Below, one piece after another: positions 36,195-44,126 of a stretch of 64,000 nt of DNA. The stretch covers positions 62,001 through 126,000 of the forward strand of contig JAIQFP010000012.1 in the NCBI GenBank assembly GCA_020073165.1, in the 5' to 3' direction. The notes beneath the pieces are model-generated. The model made no database searches. It worked only from the letters and a program-made list of their open reading frames with translations, and was not told the origin of the DNA. How positions within the stretch are numbered: position 1 is the stretch's first letter; each line of letters starts with the position of its first letter. The stretch comes from Terriglobia bacterium. GTDB lineage: Bacteria > Acidobacteriota > Terriglobia > Terriglobales > Acidobacteriaceae. The position numbers and the translations under genes are program-made.

Positions 36195-36890
36195 CTATCT
36201 TGGCAGCCGGAAGCCTACCCCACGTTCGTCGTTCAACTGGGTGGTCGCCGGAATATCGAGGTCGGCAACGGCAACTTTCCTTGCCCGCGTCTCGTCGAAG
36301 ATCCACAACGTGGGTCCCACCACCGCATAGTTCTGCACCTCCTGGGTGCGCTTGTCGCGGAAGACAAGCACCGTCGAAGTATGCGTGTCAGGCTTTGCCG
36401 CGTGCGGCTGAAGCGGAGCCGGAGGCCGGGGTGGGGTGGGCGGCGCAGCGGAACGTGTTTCCAACTCCTCCCGCAGGCGTTCGACTTCGTTGCTGAGCTG
36501 GCTGACCTGGTCCGTTAGTTCACGATTCTGATCGTAATATGCTCCCGATGAATCGTAGGAAGAGTAAGCATCTCCGTACAGCGGGTAGGAATAGGCTCCG
36601 TAATACCCGCTGGGATAGTAGCCGTAATACCCCCACGGGAAACTTGCAAACAAGAACCGGCGATGGTGGAAGCGGTGGGGAAAGAAGGGCCGCCGAAAGC
36701 TGGTCGTGAAACGTACGCCCGCGCGCGGGCCTGGCGCAAAAACCGGGCGACGGCTGACCATCACCGGGCCTCGCGCAACCATTCCGGGCCGGGCAACCCC
36801 TACTGAGGGCCGACCACCTCGCATCTGAGCCCAGGATGGGGTGACCGCGAAAGCCGCCACCAACGCCGCAACCGACAACCGGCGCCACAT
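36195..36890 (-). CDS. exported Tyr/Gly/Arg-rich protein with coiled coil
   Basis: The 231-residue protein starts at the ATG at 36888-36890 with a signal peptide (RRLSVAALVAAFAVTPSWAQ). Next come an Arg/Pro/Val-rich segment, a His/Arg/Phe stretch (RPFFPHRFHHRRF), a Tyr/Gly-rich stretch (WGYYGYYPSGYYGAYSYP), a short coiled coil (ELTDQVSQLSNEVERLREELE) and a C-terminal beta-rich domain (STVLVFRDKRTQEVQNYAVVGPTLWIFDETRARKVAVADLDIPATTQLND). The last domain recurs in acidobacterial exported proteins of unknown role. Probably cell-surface or periplasmic. Function not known. Confidence 0.7.
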   Translation of the reverse strand: MWRRLSVAALVAAFAVTPSWAQMRGGRPSVGVARPGMVARGPVMVSRRPVFAPGPRAGVRFTTSFRRPFFPHRFHHRRFLFASFPWGYYGYYPSGYYGAYSYPLYGDAYSSYDSSGAYYDQNRELTDQVSQLSNEVERLREELETRSAAPPTPPRPPAPLQPHAAKPDTHTSTVLVFRDKRTQEVQNYAVVGPTLWIFDETRARKVAVADLDIPATTQLNDERGVGFRLPR

Positions 36891-36933
36891 ACTCGAATTA
36901 TAGCGCCGCTTTCCTCCGACCCGCACACCTATT

Positions 36934-36970
36934 CACCACAGAGACACAGAGGCTCCGTGTCGCTGTGGTG
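36934..36970. repeat. back-to-back inverted repeat of the CACCACAGAGACAC family
   Basis: CACCACAGAGACACAGAGG (36934-36952) meets CTCCGTGTCGCTGTGGTG (36953-36970) with no loop. It lies between the cytochrome gene stop (36976) and the next gene and may act as a terminator or boundary. Related repeats are at 8887-8970 and 41498-41554. Confidence 0.6.
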
Positions 36971-36975
36971 GACTT

Positions 36976-37992
36976 TCAGTTCTGGTCGCCGCCGCCATGT
37001 TTCATACGGCACAGCTTGCAGTAGGTGGGCGGCAGGCTGTTGTCCACGCGGTGCTTGACCGGCGTCAGGGTCCGCAGGTAGGCGAACATCGCTTTCAGAT
37101 CATCATCGCTCAGGTTCTTATACACGTCGATGGGCATGAGCGGACTTAGCTTCCTGGCCTTCACGTAACCGGTGCGCAATGCCTGGATGAAGAGCGCCTC
37201 ATCGTAGTAGCTGATCCCGGAGGCGTCCGACGTGAGGTTGGCGGTGGCGGCGCTCAACCCCGATTCTGCGACGGTGAAACCGCCGGCCAGCTCCATCCCG
37301 GGTACAGCCTGTCCTTTCTCCTGCGGGGTGTGGCACTCCCGACAACTACCGAGAGTCACCAGGTACCTTCCGTATTTCACTGGATCGCTGCGGTCCGGCG
37401 CGGCGACCGCTTCCGTTATCGGCTCGGGCGCGCTGCGCATCAGGTACTTGACCGGGAAAATGATCTCCGTTGCCGGTAGCTCGTGGTGCACCGGAGGCAG
37501 CGATCGCAGGTACACGATCACGGATGCAAGGTCCTCGTCAGACATGCTTCTGAAGTTGGGATAAGGCATGAACGGAAACAGAGTTCGTCCGTCGTGCCCG
37601 ATGCCTTCGCGAATCGCTCTTGCCAGTTGGTCGTCGGTCCAGTTGCCGGCTCCAGTCTGCGGGTCGGGAGTGAGATTGGGGGCCACAACCCGGCCGGGCA
37701 GTGTGGGGATGGGCATTACCTGGCCGGCGCCCTCCATGCCGGGCGCCACGAAGCCCCCGGCGGCACTCAAGTTGCGCGGCGCATGGCATCCGGTGGTGCA
37801 ACCGGACAACGCTGTCGCGATGTAGTGGCCACGCTGCAACCGCTGCGGCGTGGCTTCGAACTGCCGCGCGGTTAGGGGTCGCGCCTTGGGACCCAGGATG
37901 GGCCGCCAACCGATGGTCAGGCTGATGCCCACAACCAGCAAGACGACCAGTGTTAGCAGCGCGTAAGACAGAAATTTGCAGAGTTTTTTCAT
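36976..37992 (-). CDS. membrane-anchored two-haem cytochrome c
   Basis: A 338-residue protein with an N-terminal membrane anchor (LSYALLTLVVLLVVGISLTIGW) and two class I cytochrome domains. The second haem site is canonical, LGSCRECHTPQ. The first reads SGCTTGCHAPRN, with three residues between the cysteines (CxxxCH, residues 65-70) in place of two. DNA at 37783-37800 confirms it. Methionine ligands are plausible in SPLMPIDVYKN and TLFPFMPYPNF. A late CKLC pair (YCKLCRMKHGG) has no histidine. Such proteins pass electrons from periplasmic dehydrogenases. No partner gene is adjacent. Confidence 0.85.
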   Translation of the reverse strand: MKKLCKFLSYALLTLVVLLVVGISLTIGWRPILGPKARPLTARQFEATPQRLQRGHYIATALSGCTTGCHAPRNLSAAGGFVAPGMEGAGQVMPIPTLPGRVVAPNLTPDPQTGAGNWTDDQLARAIREGIGHDGRTLFPFMPYPNFRSMSDEDLASVIVYLRSLPPVHHELPATEIIFPVKYLMRSAPEPITEAVAAPDRSDPVKYGRYLVTLGSCRECHTPQEKGQAVPGMELAGGFTVAESGLSAATANLTSDASGISYYDEALFIQALRTGYVKARKLSPLMPIDVYKNLSDDDLKAMFAYLRTLTPVKHRVDNSLPPTYCKLCRMKHGGGDQN

Positions 37993-38060
37993 GTCCTATT
38001 TGTTCCAGAAGAGATATTCGTGGCCTCCGGCCAGGATGTCGGGACAAGAGGCCCCCACCC

Positions 38061-38107
38061 TGTTCGACTCCGCTCAACACAGTCGTCGTCGGGGGACGCC
38101 GGCGCTA
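38061..38107. repeat. REP-like composite element
   Basis: GTTCGACTCCGCTCAACACA (from 38061) and GGACGCCGGCGCTA (38094-38107) recur in the same order as in hpnE (5954-5999). It lies in the 120-bp gap between the cytochrome gene start and the CCA enzyme stop. No gene seen there. Confidence 0.55.
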
Positions 38108-38112
38108 TTTTT

Positions 38113-39651
38113 TCATCGCCGTTTCTTGCCCTTCGCTTTCTTGCTTATTGCCTTGGCTGCTTTCCTGGCGGCTTGCTTCGCGGGTTTGTGCTTGGGAGGC
38201 GCGGCTATCTCGACTTTGGCCATAGGCTGCGGCGCCGGCGGGGCCGCAACCGCTGCCTTGCCCTTTTTCTTGCCCGCCGCCGGAGTGGCAACCACCGCCT
38301 GAGCAGCAGCCGCCGCTGCTGCCGCCTTGGCTGCCCGCCCACGCTTCGCCGGTGGTGGCGGTGGCGGCGGAGGAGGCGGAGGCGCTAATGGCTTCAGGAA
38401 TTTCAGAATCTCAGTGCGCGACCGCAGCTTGCCATCCAGCAACAACATGAACACGTCCTGCGCGATCTTCAGATACGTCGGCAGCTGCGGCGTGATATGC
38501 AACTCCGTCATCTCTGCCAGCGGAATCTTCTGCTGCAGCTGCCGCCACTTAGTGAAAAAGTTCTTGACCTTCTGCGCCACCGCCTGTTGCCGCGCGGTCA
38601 CAGCCAGGAACAGCACCATCTCTGGCCGCGCCTCCGACAGCAGCTTCCAGGTCCGCGAGGGAGTCGCCGCTTCCTTGCTGGTTAGCCGCTTGGCCAGGTC
38701 TTTGGCGTTGTCCTCCAAGTCGCGCCAGGCCTCGACCAGACCCTTGCGCGGGATGAGCTTGCGCATGTCAGCGATGTCTTTGTCGCCCAGCCGCGCCGTC
38801 AGGAAATGCAACACCGCGGGCGCCGGATCCGGCATATAACCCAATTCGTTCATCTGCTGCCGCGTTTTCAGAAGCTGGGCCAGCCCCGCGCTGTCCACCT
38901 TGGCAGTAGTCCAGTGCGAACTGAGCACCTTCAACCATTCCTCCTTTTCCAGGACGCGAACGATGTGCAGCGGGTCTTCCTCGTAGGCCAATTGCTCGGT
39001 CTCGTATCCGATAGCGCGGTCGGTGATGTACTCGATGTAGCTATTCTCTTTTGCCGACGCGTACCGCGCCTGGGTGCGCTCCTCCAGCGGCCAGTGGAAA
39101 CGCGCCGCAAACCGGGTGGCACGAATCAGCCGTGATGGATCTTCCACGAACGCGTAGTTGTGCAGCACACGCAGTAGCTTAGCCTCGATGTCCGCGGCGC
39201 CATTGAAGGGATCCATGAGCAAGCCACGCGATCCTGGATTTAGCGACAAGGCCATCGCGTTTACCGTGAAATCCCGGCGGCGCAAGTCTTCAATAATGGT
39301 GGCAGGCGCAATGATCGGGGGCTTGCCGGTCTTCTCATAGCGCTCGATCCGCGCCATGCTGATTTCCGAGCGCACGTTGCCCGGCAGCACGAGGTACAAG
39401 GTCTTCAGGTCGTCGTCTGCGGCCGCGATTGTCGCCCCGGCACGTTCCAGATCCTTCTGCAGCTTGAGGGGATTGCCCTGCACGGTGAAATCGAGGTCAC
39501 GAATGGGAAGGCCGCTGATGATGTCGCGTACCGCCCCCCCGGTCAGGTAGATGTTCATGCCCGCGGCGCGGGCAATGTCTTGCACCAGGGTGACGCCGCG
39601 CTGCTGATCCGGCGTCAGCCGGATCTCCATGGTGTAGATGTAATCAGCCAT
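38113..39651 (-). CDS. cca: CCA tRNA nucleotidyltransferase / poly(A) polymerase family, with basic tail
   Basis: The 512-residue protein has the class II nucleotidyltransferase site YLTGGAVRDIISGLPIRDLDFTVQG (GG and DxD), the flexible-loop and RRDFTVNAMAL motifs, and RFAARFHWPLEERT. This core (to about 420) adds or repairs CCA on tRNA. Residues about 423-512 are a low-complexity tail: ten prolines, then Ala/Lys-rich sequence ending in KAISKKAKGKKRR, strongly basic and histone H1-like. This is not part of the usual family. It may bind RNA or DNA. The start is ATG 39651. Confidence 0.88.
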   Translation of the reverse strand: MADYIYTMEIRLTPDQQRGVTLVQDIARAAGMNIYLTGGAVRDIISGLPIRDLDFTVQGNPLKLQKDLERAGATIAAADDDLKTLYLVLPGNVRSEISMARIERYEKTGKPPIIAPATIIEDLRRRDFTVNAMALSLNPGSRGLLMDPFNGAADIEAKLLRVLHNYAFVEDPSRLIRATRFAARFHWPLEERTQARYASAKENSYIEYITDRAIGYETEQLAYEEDPLHIVRVLEKEEWLKVLSSHWTTAKVDSAGLAQLLKTRQQMNELGYMPDPAPAVLHFLTARLGDKDIADMRKLIPRKGLVEAWRDLEDNAKDLAKRLTSKEAATPSRTWKLLSEARPEMVLFLAVTARQQAVAQKVKNFFTKWRQLQQKIPLAEMTELHITPQLPTYLKIAQDVFMLLLDGKLRSRTEILKFLKPLAPPPPPPPPPPPAKRGRAAKAAAAAAAAQAVVATPAAGKKKGKAAVAAPPAPQPMAKVEIAAPPKHKPAKQAARKAAKAISKKAKGKKRR

Positions 39652-39938
39652 GCCTTGTTCGCGACTACTGGGCCCGGAGCGGCGGCGACGCCATTTGATC
39701 CGAGATTTCCACAGGGCAGAAGCCCGGCAAATCAGCGGCCGCGGTGCCTTCCACGTAACCTGCTCTATACACTAGGCTTAGACTTATTGAGATGGGTAGC
39801 AGCAAGCTACAGAAAATAACACAAGGTTAGCATTTTGGCTACTGTCTGGCAGATGTCGCCTCGGCTTCCCCGGAAAAGTGCGAGAATCTGCTTAAGGTCG
39901 GCTGCGAAAACCCGCAGCCAGACGCGACTTTGACCAGC

Positions 39939-40418
39939 ATGCCCTCGACCCACAAGAAAGTCGTTGTCCGCAAGATGGACCGGGATTCCATCAACGGCTA
40001 CGTCGCTCCCGCCAATTTTGTCCACGAGGGCAAGCTGGAGCTGTTGAATACCTCCGGCAACGTGGTGGCCATCGATCTGCGCGATATCAAGGGTGTGTAC
40101 TTCGTCCGCGAGTTCAGCGACTCCGACACCGTCAGCCGCAAGACCTTTACCAGCCGCCCCCGCACTGAGGGCCTCTGGGTGCGGCTCAAGTTCAAGGATA
40201 ATGAGGTACTCGAGGGCATGATGCCCAACGACCTCAGCCTGACCACGGCTGAGGGTTTCCTGATCAACCCTCCTGATCTGCGTTCCAACACCCAGCGCAT
40301 CTTTGTGCCGCGGAGCGCGCTGGCCTCACTGACCGTGCTCTCGGTGATCGGAGCCACGCGGCGGCGGCGCAAGGAGCTAGCGGCCGACACGCGACAGGTA
40401 CCGATGTTTGGGGAATAG
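39939..40418 (+). CDS. conserved small cytoplasmic protein, unknown function
   Basis: A 159-residue protein starting at ATG 39939. The core (about 5-125) alternates strands and turns: VVVRKMDRDSINGYVAPANFVHEGKLELLNTSGNVVAIDLRDIKGVYFVREF and RPRTEGLWVRLKFKDNEVLEGMMPNDLSLTTAEGFLINPPD, an Sm/PilZ-like small barrel with RNA- or ligand-binding potential. The C-terminal end is basic (GATRRRRKEL). I recall similar proteins in acidobacteria without assigned role. It lies 64 bp before lpxD on the same strand. The 287-bp gap upstream (39652-39938) has no other gene I can support. Confidence 0.65.
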   Translation: MPSTHKKVVVRKMDRDSINGYVAPANFVHEGKLELLNTSGNVVAIDLRDIKGVYFVREFSDSDTVSRKTFTSRPRTEGLWVRLKFKDNEVLEGMMPNDLSLTTAEGFLINPPDLRSNTQRIFVPRSALASLTVLSVIGATRRRRKELAADTRQVPMFGE

Positions 40419-40482
40419 CGGTCGCCATACTCGCATCTCGAGCTTCCATTACAATCACCCTCTTATTACTCGAGAACTGCCT

Positions 40483-41487
40483 ATGAAACTCGCACAGATC
40501 GCTTCTACCCTGGGCGCGCGCCTGGAAAATGGTTCGCCCGAAACAGAAATTACGGGCGTCGCCGGAATCGAAGAGGCCGGCCCTGGCCAGATGACCTTCG
40601 TCGCCAACCCCAAGTATGCGCCGGCCGCGCGCACCACCGCCGCCTCGGCCGTCATTGTGGCCGAGGACTTCCCCGTCCTTGCCACCGCAACTCTGCGTAG
40701 CAAGAATCCATATCTGGCCTTCGCGCACGCGATTGAGCTCTTTTACCAGCCGCCGCACTACGAACCTGCTGTTCACCCCACGGCCGTGATTCATCCGTCT
40801 GCGAAGGTCGGAGAGAAGGCTCACATCGGCCCCTACGTGGTGATCGACCAGGACGTCGCGATCGGCGACCATGCGGTGCTGCTAGCGCACGTAGTGATCT
40901 ATCGCGGCGCGCAGATTGGAGACAACTTCTTTGCTCACGCTCACGCCGTCGTGCGTGAGCACTGTCGCGTCGGCAACAACGTCATTTTGCAAAACGGAGT
41001 GGTCATTGGCACCGACGGCTTCGGCTTCGCCAAGGACGATTCCGGGCACTGGTACAAGATCGTCCAGTCCGGCCCGGCGGTCGTGGAAGACGACGTGGAG
41101 GTCCAGGCTAATGCCTGTGTGGACCGCGCCAGCGTGGGCGAAACCCACATTGCCCGCGGCGTCAAGATCGACAACCTGGTCCAGGTCGGGCACGGCTCGC
41201 GGGTCGGACAGGACACGCTACTCTGCGCCCAAGTCGGCCTGGCGGGTTCGACCGAGGTGGGAAACAAGGTGATTCTGGCGGGACAGGTGGGCGTGGCTGG
41301 CCATTGCAAGATCGGCGACGGCGTCATTGTTACCGCGCAGAGCGGGACCCACGGCGATATCCCCGCCGGCGCGATGGTCAGCGGCTCTCCCGCCTTCGAC
41401 CACAAGCAGTGGCTGCGCTGCTCGGCGGCCTTCCCCAGGTTGCCGGAAATTGCGAAGGCGATCCGGACGAAGGTGTCCAAATCGTGA
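40483..41487 (+). CDS. lpxD: UDP-3-O-(3-hydroxymyristoyl)glucosamine N-acyltransferase
   Basis: A hexapeptide-repeat acyltransferase of 334 residues. An N-terminal uridine-binding domain (to about 100; VAGIEEAGPGQMTFVANPKY) is followed by left-handed beta-helix repeats (VGEKAHIGPYVVIDQDVAIGDHAVL, VGNNVILQNGVVIGTDGFGFA) and the catalytic histidine in DNLVQVGHGSRVG. It makes the third step of lipid A, so the organism has LPS. ATG 40483 is the standard start. A TACAAT sequence at 40450-40455 is a possible -10. Confidence 0.94.
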   Translation: MKLAQIASTLGARLENGSPETEITGVAGIEEAGPGQMTFVANPKYAPAARTTAASAVIVAEDFPVLATATLRSKNPYLAFAHAIELFYQPPHYEPAVHPTAVIHPSAKVGEKAHIGPYVVIDQDVAIGDHAVLLAHVVIYRGAQIGDNFFAHAHAVVREHCRVGNNVILQNGVVIGTDGFGFAKDDSGHWYKIVQSGPAVVEDDVEVQANACVDRASVGETHIARGVKIDNLVQVGHGSRVGQDTLLCAQVGLAGSTEVGNKVILAGQVGVAGHCKIGDGVIVTAQSGTHGDIPAGAMVSGSPAFDHKQWLRCSAAFPRLPEIAKAIRTKVSKS

Positions 41488-41497
41488 GCGACATCAG

Positions 41498-41554
41498 GAC
41501 ACGAAGTCGCACCAAGGCACTCAGGCCGAAGCAGTTCCTTCGCGTCCCTTCGTG
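41498..41554. repeat. inverted repeat at the lpxD/plsC convergence
   Basis: GACACGAAG (41498-41506) and CTTCGTGTC (41546-41554) are perfect 9-bp inverted copies. The right arm lies in the last codons of plsC, whose C-terminal residues (DTKGREGT) are therefore repeat-encoded. It may terminate both genes. Confidence 0.5.
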
Positions 41555-42276
41555 TCTCTTGGGGTGATCAGTTCCCGGTATTCTTCCGGCAGTCCGCTGT
41601 TCATCGCTCGTCTCACCTGCTCCATCAGGCATTCCCGGCTGCCGAAGTCTTTCGGCTCGATGGGCTCGTGAAAAATGACCTCCACTGTTCCCGGCTTGAT
41701 GGCAAATCTTCGCTTCGGCATTACGTAGTGCGTGCCCGCAATGGTGATGGGCACCACCGGCACACTGCACTCCATGGCCAGATAGAACGGCCCCTTCTTG
41801 AAGGGCAGGAGCTTGCCATCGAAGGAGCGCTTGCCCTCGATGTAGATGGTCATATTGATGCCCTTGCGTATGACCCCGGCCGCCGCCCTCACCGCGGCGA
41901 TGCCAGCGTCACGATTCCCGCGATCCACCGGAACCAGTGAGCCCAGGCGCATCACTTTCCCCAGCAGGGGGTAGCTGAACAGCTCCTTCTTGGCCATGAC
42001 CGAGGTGCGGTGGGGGATCAACGGCAGCAGCAGCGGCGGATCAATGTTCGATACGTGGTTGCACATGAAGATGTAGCTGCGCCCCGGATCCAGCTTGTCC
42101 AGACCGATCGTCTGAACTCTCACACCTGCCAAATGCACCCCTGCCGACGCGCCCCACATGCACACCTTGTAAAGAAAGCTGATGTCACCGGTGATGAACG
42201 TCCAGGGAAAGCAGACGAGCGCCGCCACGGGCAGCGCCACTCCCCAGAATGTCAGCATCACAACGGTGCGGATCAC
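41521..42276 (-). CDS. plsC: 1-acyl-sn-glycerol-3-phosphate acyltransferase (PlsC type)
   Basis: The 251-residue protein has a membrane-associated N-terminus (VVMLTFWGVALPVAALVCFPW), the catalytic FMCNHVSNIDPPLL (HxxxxD), the binding motif TIYIEGKRSFDGKLLPFKKGPFYLA (EGxRS) and SVPVVPITIAGTHYVMP. It acylates lysophosphatidic acid to phosphatidic acid in membrane lipid synthesis. It overlaps the M61 gene by 4 bp at the end of the operon. Other acyltransferases of the family take different acceptors, so the substrate is the family default. Confidence 0.88.
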   Translation of the reverse strand: MIRTVVMLTFWGVALPVAALVCFPWTFITGDISFLYKVCMWGASAGVHLAGVRVQTIGLDKLDPGRSYIFMCNHVSNIDPPLLLPLIPHRTSVMAKKELFSYPLLGKVMRLGSLVPVDRGNRDAGIAAVRAAAGVIRKGINMTIYIEGKRSFDGKLLPFKKGPFYLAMECSVPVVPITIAGTHYVMPKRRFAIKPGTVEVIFHEPIEPKDFGSRECLMEQVRRAMNSGLPEEYRELITPRDTKGREGTASA

Positions 42277-44126
42277 GGGCGCGCAACTCCTTGCGCTTCG
42301 CCTCCGAGCCAGGCGTCGCGGCGGGCTTTCTGCTGTGGGGTGATATTGTCCACATCTGCCAGCTCAAACTCAACTTCTTCCCGGCTGCCCAGCTTCCAAT
42401 GCAATTCGCGCTCGCCCCGCCGACCTCGTGTCCGCAGACGCAGCGTGTCCCCCGGCCGCAACAGGGCCAGCCACTGCTGGAAGTCAGGTCCGGCGCTATG
42501 GCCGTTGATTTCCACGATAACGTCTCCCCCCGCCAGCCCGGCGCGCGCGGCCTCGCTGTTGGGCGCAACCCAGGGCACCGTGGACGCTGCCCCAAGATCG
42601 CTGGAGGCGCCGAACCCCAAGTCGGCAACTGGCACAAGCCGCCGCACCAGGCGCAGACCGACGCTCCGGAAGACATCATCCCAGGGAATTTCCGCGGTGC
42701 CCGCGACGTACTTTTGGAAGAACCACTCCAGGTCGGTGTGTCCGACTGCCTCCGCCGCCCGGCGCACTCCCTCGGAGTCGGGAAAGAACCGCCCTTGCCG
42801 GGCATAGTTCTGGTTCATCCACCGGAACATGTTGCGCAGCGATGCTGAACCGCTGCTGGCATCGCGCAGCGCCAAGTCGAGCATGACCCCCAGCAGTTCG
42901 CCCTTGTTGTAGTAGGAAATGCTGCGCTCGGGCGCGTGGTAGTTCGGATACTTCTCCAGCCATGCATCCAGACTGGATTCCTCCGCCGACTGGGTCAGGT
43001 GAGCCGGACGGCTCTCGAGCGTCGCGATCTGATCTGCCAGTCGCTCCAGGTAACGTTGCTCGCTGATCGACCCCGCGCGCAGCAGGATGTAGTCCTGCAC
43101 CGTGCTGGTCACCCCTTCGCTGAACCACAGCGCCCGAGTGTAGTTCTCTTGGGTGTAGTCCACGGGCTCCAGCGACTGCGGGCGGATGCGTTTCACGTTC
43201 CACAGATGGAAGAACTCGTGCGCCGTGACCTCGGCCAGCGCCTCGGGATCGCTCGTCAGAGTTTGCGCCCTGACATCGATCGCGGTCGAATAAGCGTGCT
43301 CCATGCCTCCGCCTCTCGCAGCGTGCGGAAAATGGTACACAAACAAATATGTGCTAAACGGACGGTCGTCCATCCAACTGGTGGCCGCACTCACAATCCG
43401 CCGCACCGTGGGCACGATCTTCTGCAAGTTGTAGTCGCTGGGATCGGCATCCACGACGACGCGGTAGTGCCCGCCATCCTCATCGAAATCTGCTTCCTGG
43501 AACGCGCTGACTTCCACTGGGGCATCCACCAGCCGGTCATAATTGTCCGCGGCAAAACACGCAGGGGCAGGTGTCCTCGCCTGCCCGGAAACCGTGTTGC
43601 AAGCCGCCAACGAGGTCGCATACCTCCAACTGGAGGGAACGTCGGCAAAGGTCACTTGCATGGGCGACGTCCGTGCGTCTACGGGGTACATCAGAATCTC
43701 CGCCAGATTGAAGAACGCATGCTGTGGGTTCAGCTGCGCGCCATAGGGTCCGGGCAAGTCGGCCATGATCTCGTACTCCACCTCTGCACCGCCTTCTGTA
43801 CCGCTGATGTGCCAGTGGCTCTTGTCTGCTGTGAGCACATCCAGCGACTGTCCTGTCCCCTTTCGGGCTCGCACCCAGTTCACGTATTGAGAAAAATCGC
43901 GGACCTGATACAGGGCGTTCCACACCGGCAGTTGCAGATCGCGCTCCGCGGCGCCGGCTGGAATGTCGATCTTGACGTGAACCAGGTGTGCCGTCGAATC
44001 CTTCAGTGAAACCGCGTAGCGGATCGCGGCGGGTTGTAAGGTGTCCTCCGGTGTCTGTGCCCAGATGCAAACCGCACCGAGCGCCAGCACTACGCAAGCA
44101 AGAGGGGGTCCGTTTCGCAGGATCAC
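42273..44126 (-). CDS. M61-family glycyl aminopeptidase-like protease with PDZ domain
   Basis: The 617-residue protein has a signal peptide (ACVVLALGAVCIWAQ), an N-terminal beta domain, a thermolysin-like zinc domain with HEFFHLWNVKRIRP (HExxH) and the downstream glutamate in ALWFSEGVTSTVQDY, and a C-terminal PDZ domain (PWVAPNSEAARAGLAGGDVIVEINGHSAG). This is the M61/glycyl aminopeptidase layout. It probably cleaves peptides in the periplasm. It overlaps mpl and plsC by 4 bp each, placing it in the cell-wall operon; a link to murein peptides is possible but not shown. Confidence 0.9.
   Translation of the reverse strand: MILRNGPPLACVVLALGAVCIWAQTPEDTLQPAAIRYAVSLKDSTAHLVHVKIDIPAGAAERDLQLPVWNALYQVRDFSQYVNWVRARKGTGQSLDVLTADKSHWHISGTEGGAEVEYEIMADLPGPYGAQLNPQHAFFNLAEILMYPVDARTSPMQVTFADVPSSWRYATSLAACNTVSGQARTPAPACFAADNYDRLVDAPVEVSAFQEADFDEDGGHYRVVVDADPSDYNLQKIVPTVRRIVSAATSWMDDRPFSTYLFVYHFPHAARGGGMEHAYSTAIDVRAQTLTSDPEALAEVTAHEFFHLWNVKRIRPQSLEPVDYTQENYTRALWFSEGVTSTVQDYILLRAGSISEQRYLERLADQIATLESRPAHLTQSAEESSLDAWLEKYPNYHAPERSISYYNKGELLGVMLDLALRDASSGSASLRNMFRWMNQNYARQGRFFPDSEGVRRAAEAVGHTDLEWFFQKYVAGTAEIPWDDVFRSVGLRLVRRLVPVADLGFGASSDLGAASTVPWVAPNSEAARAGLAGGDVIVEINGHSAGPDFQQWLALLRPGDTLRLRTRGRRGERELHWKLGSREEVEFELADVDNITPQQKARRDAWLGGEAQGVARP

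Noticed and set aside
39652-39938. 287-bp gap before the small unknown gene
   Set aside because: Searched for short genes, tRNA-like sequence and terminators; nothing convincing.
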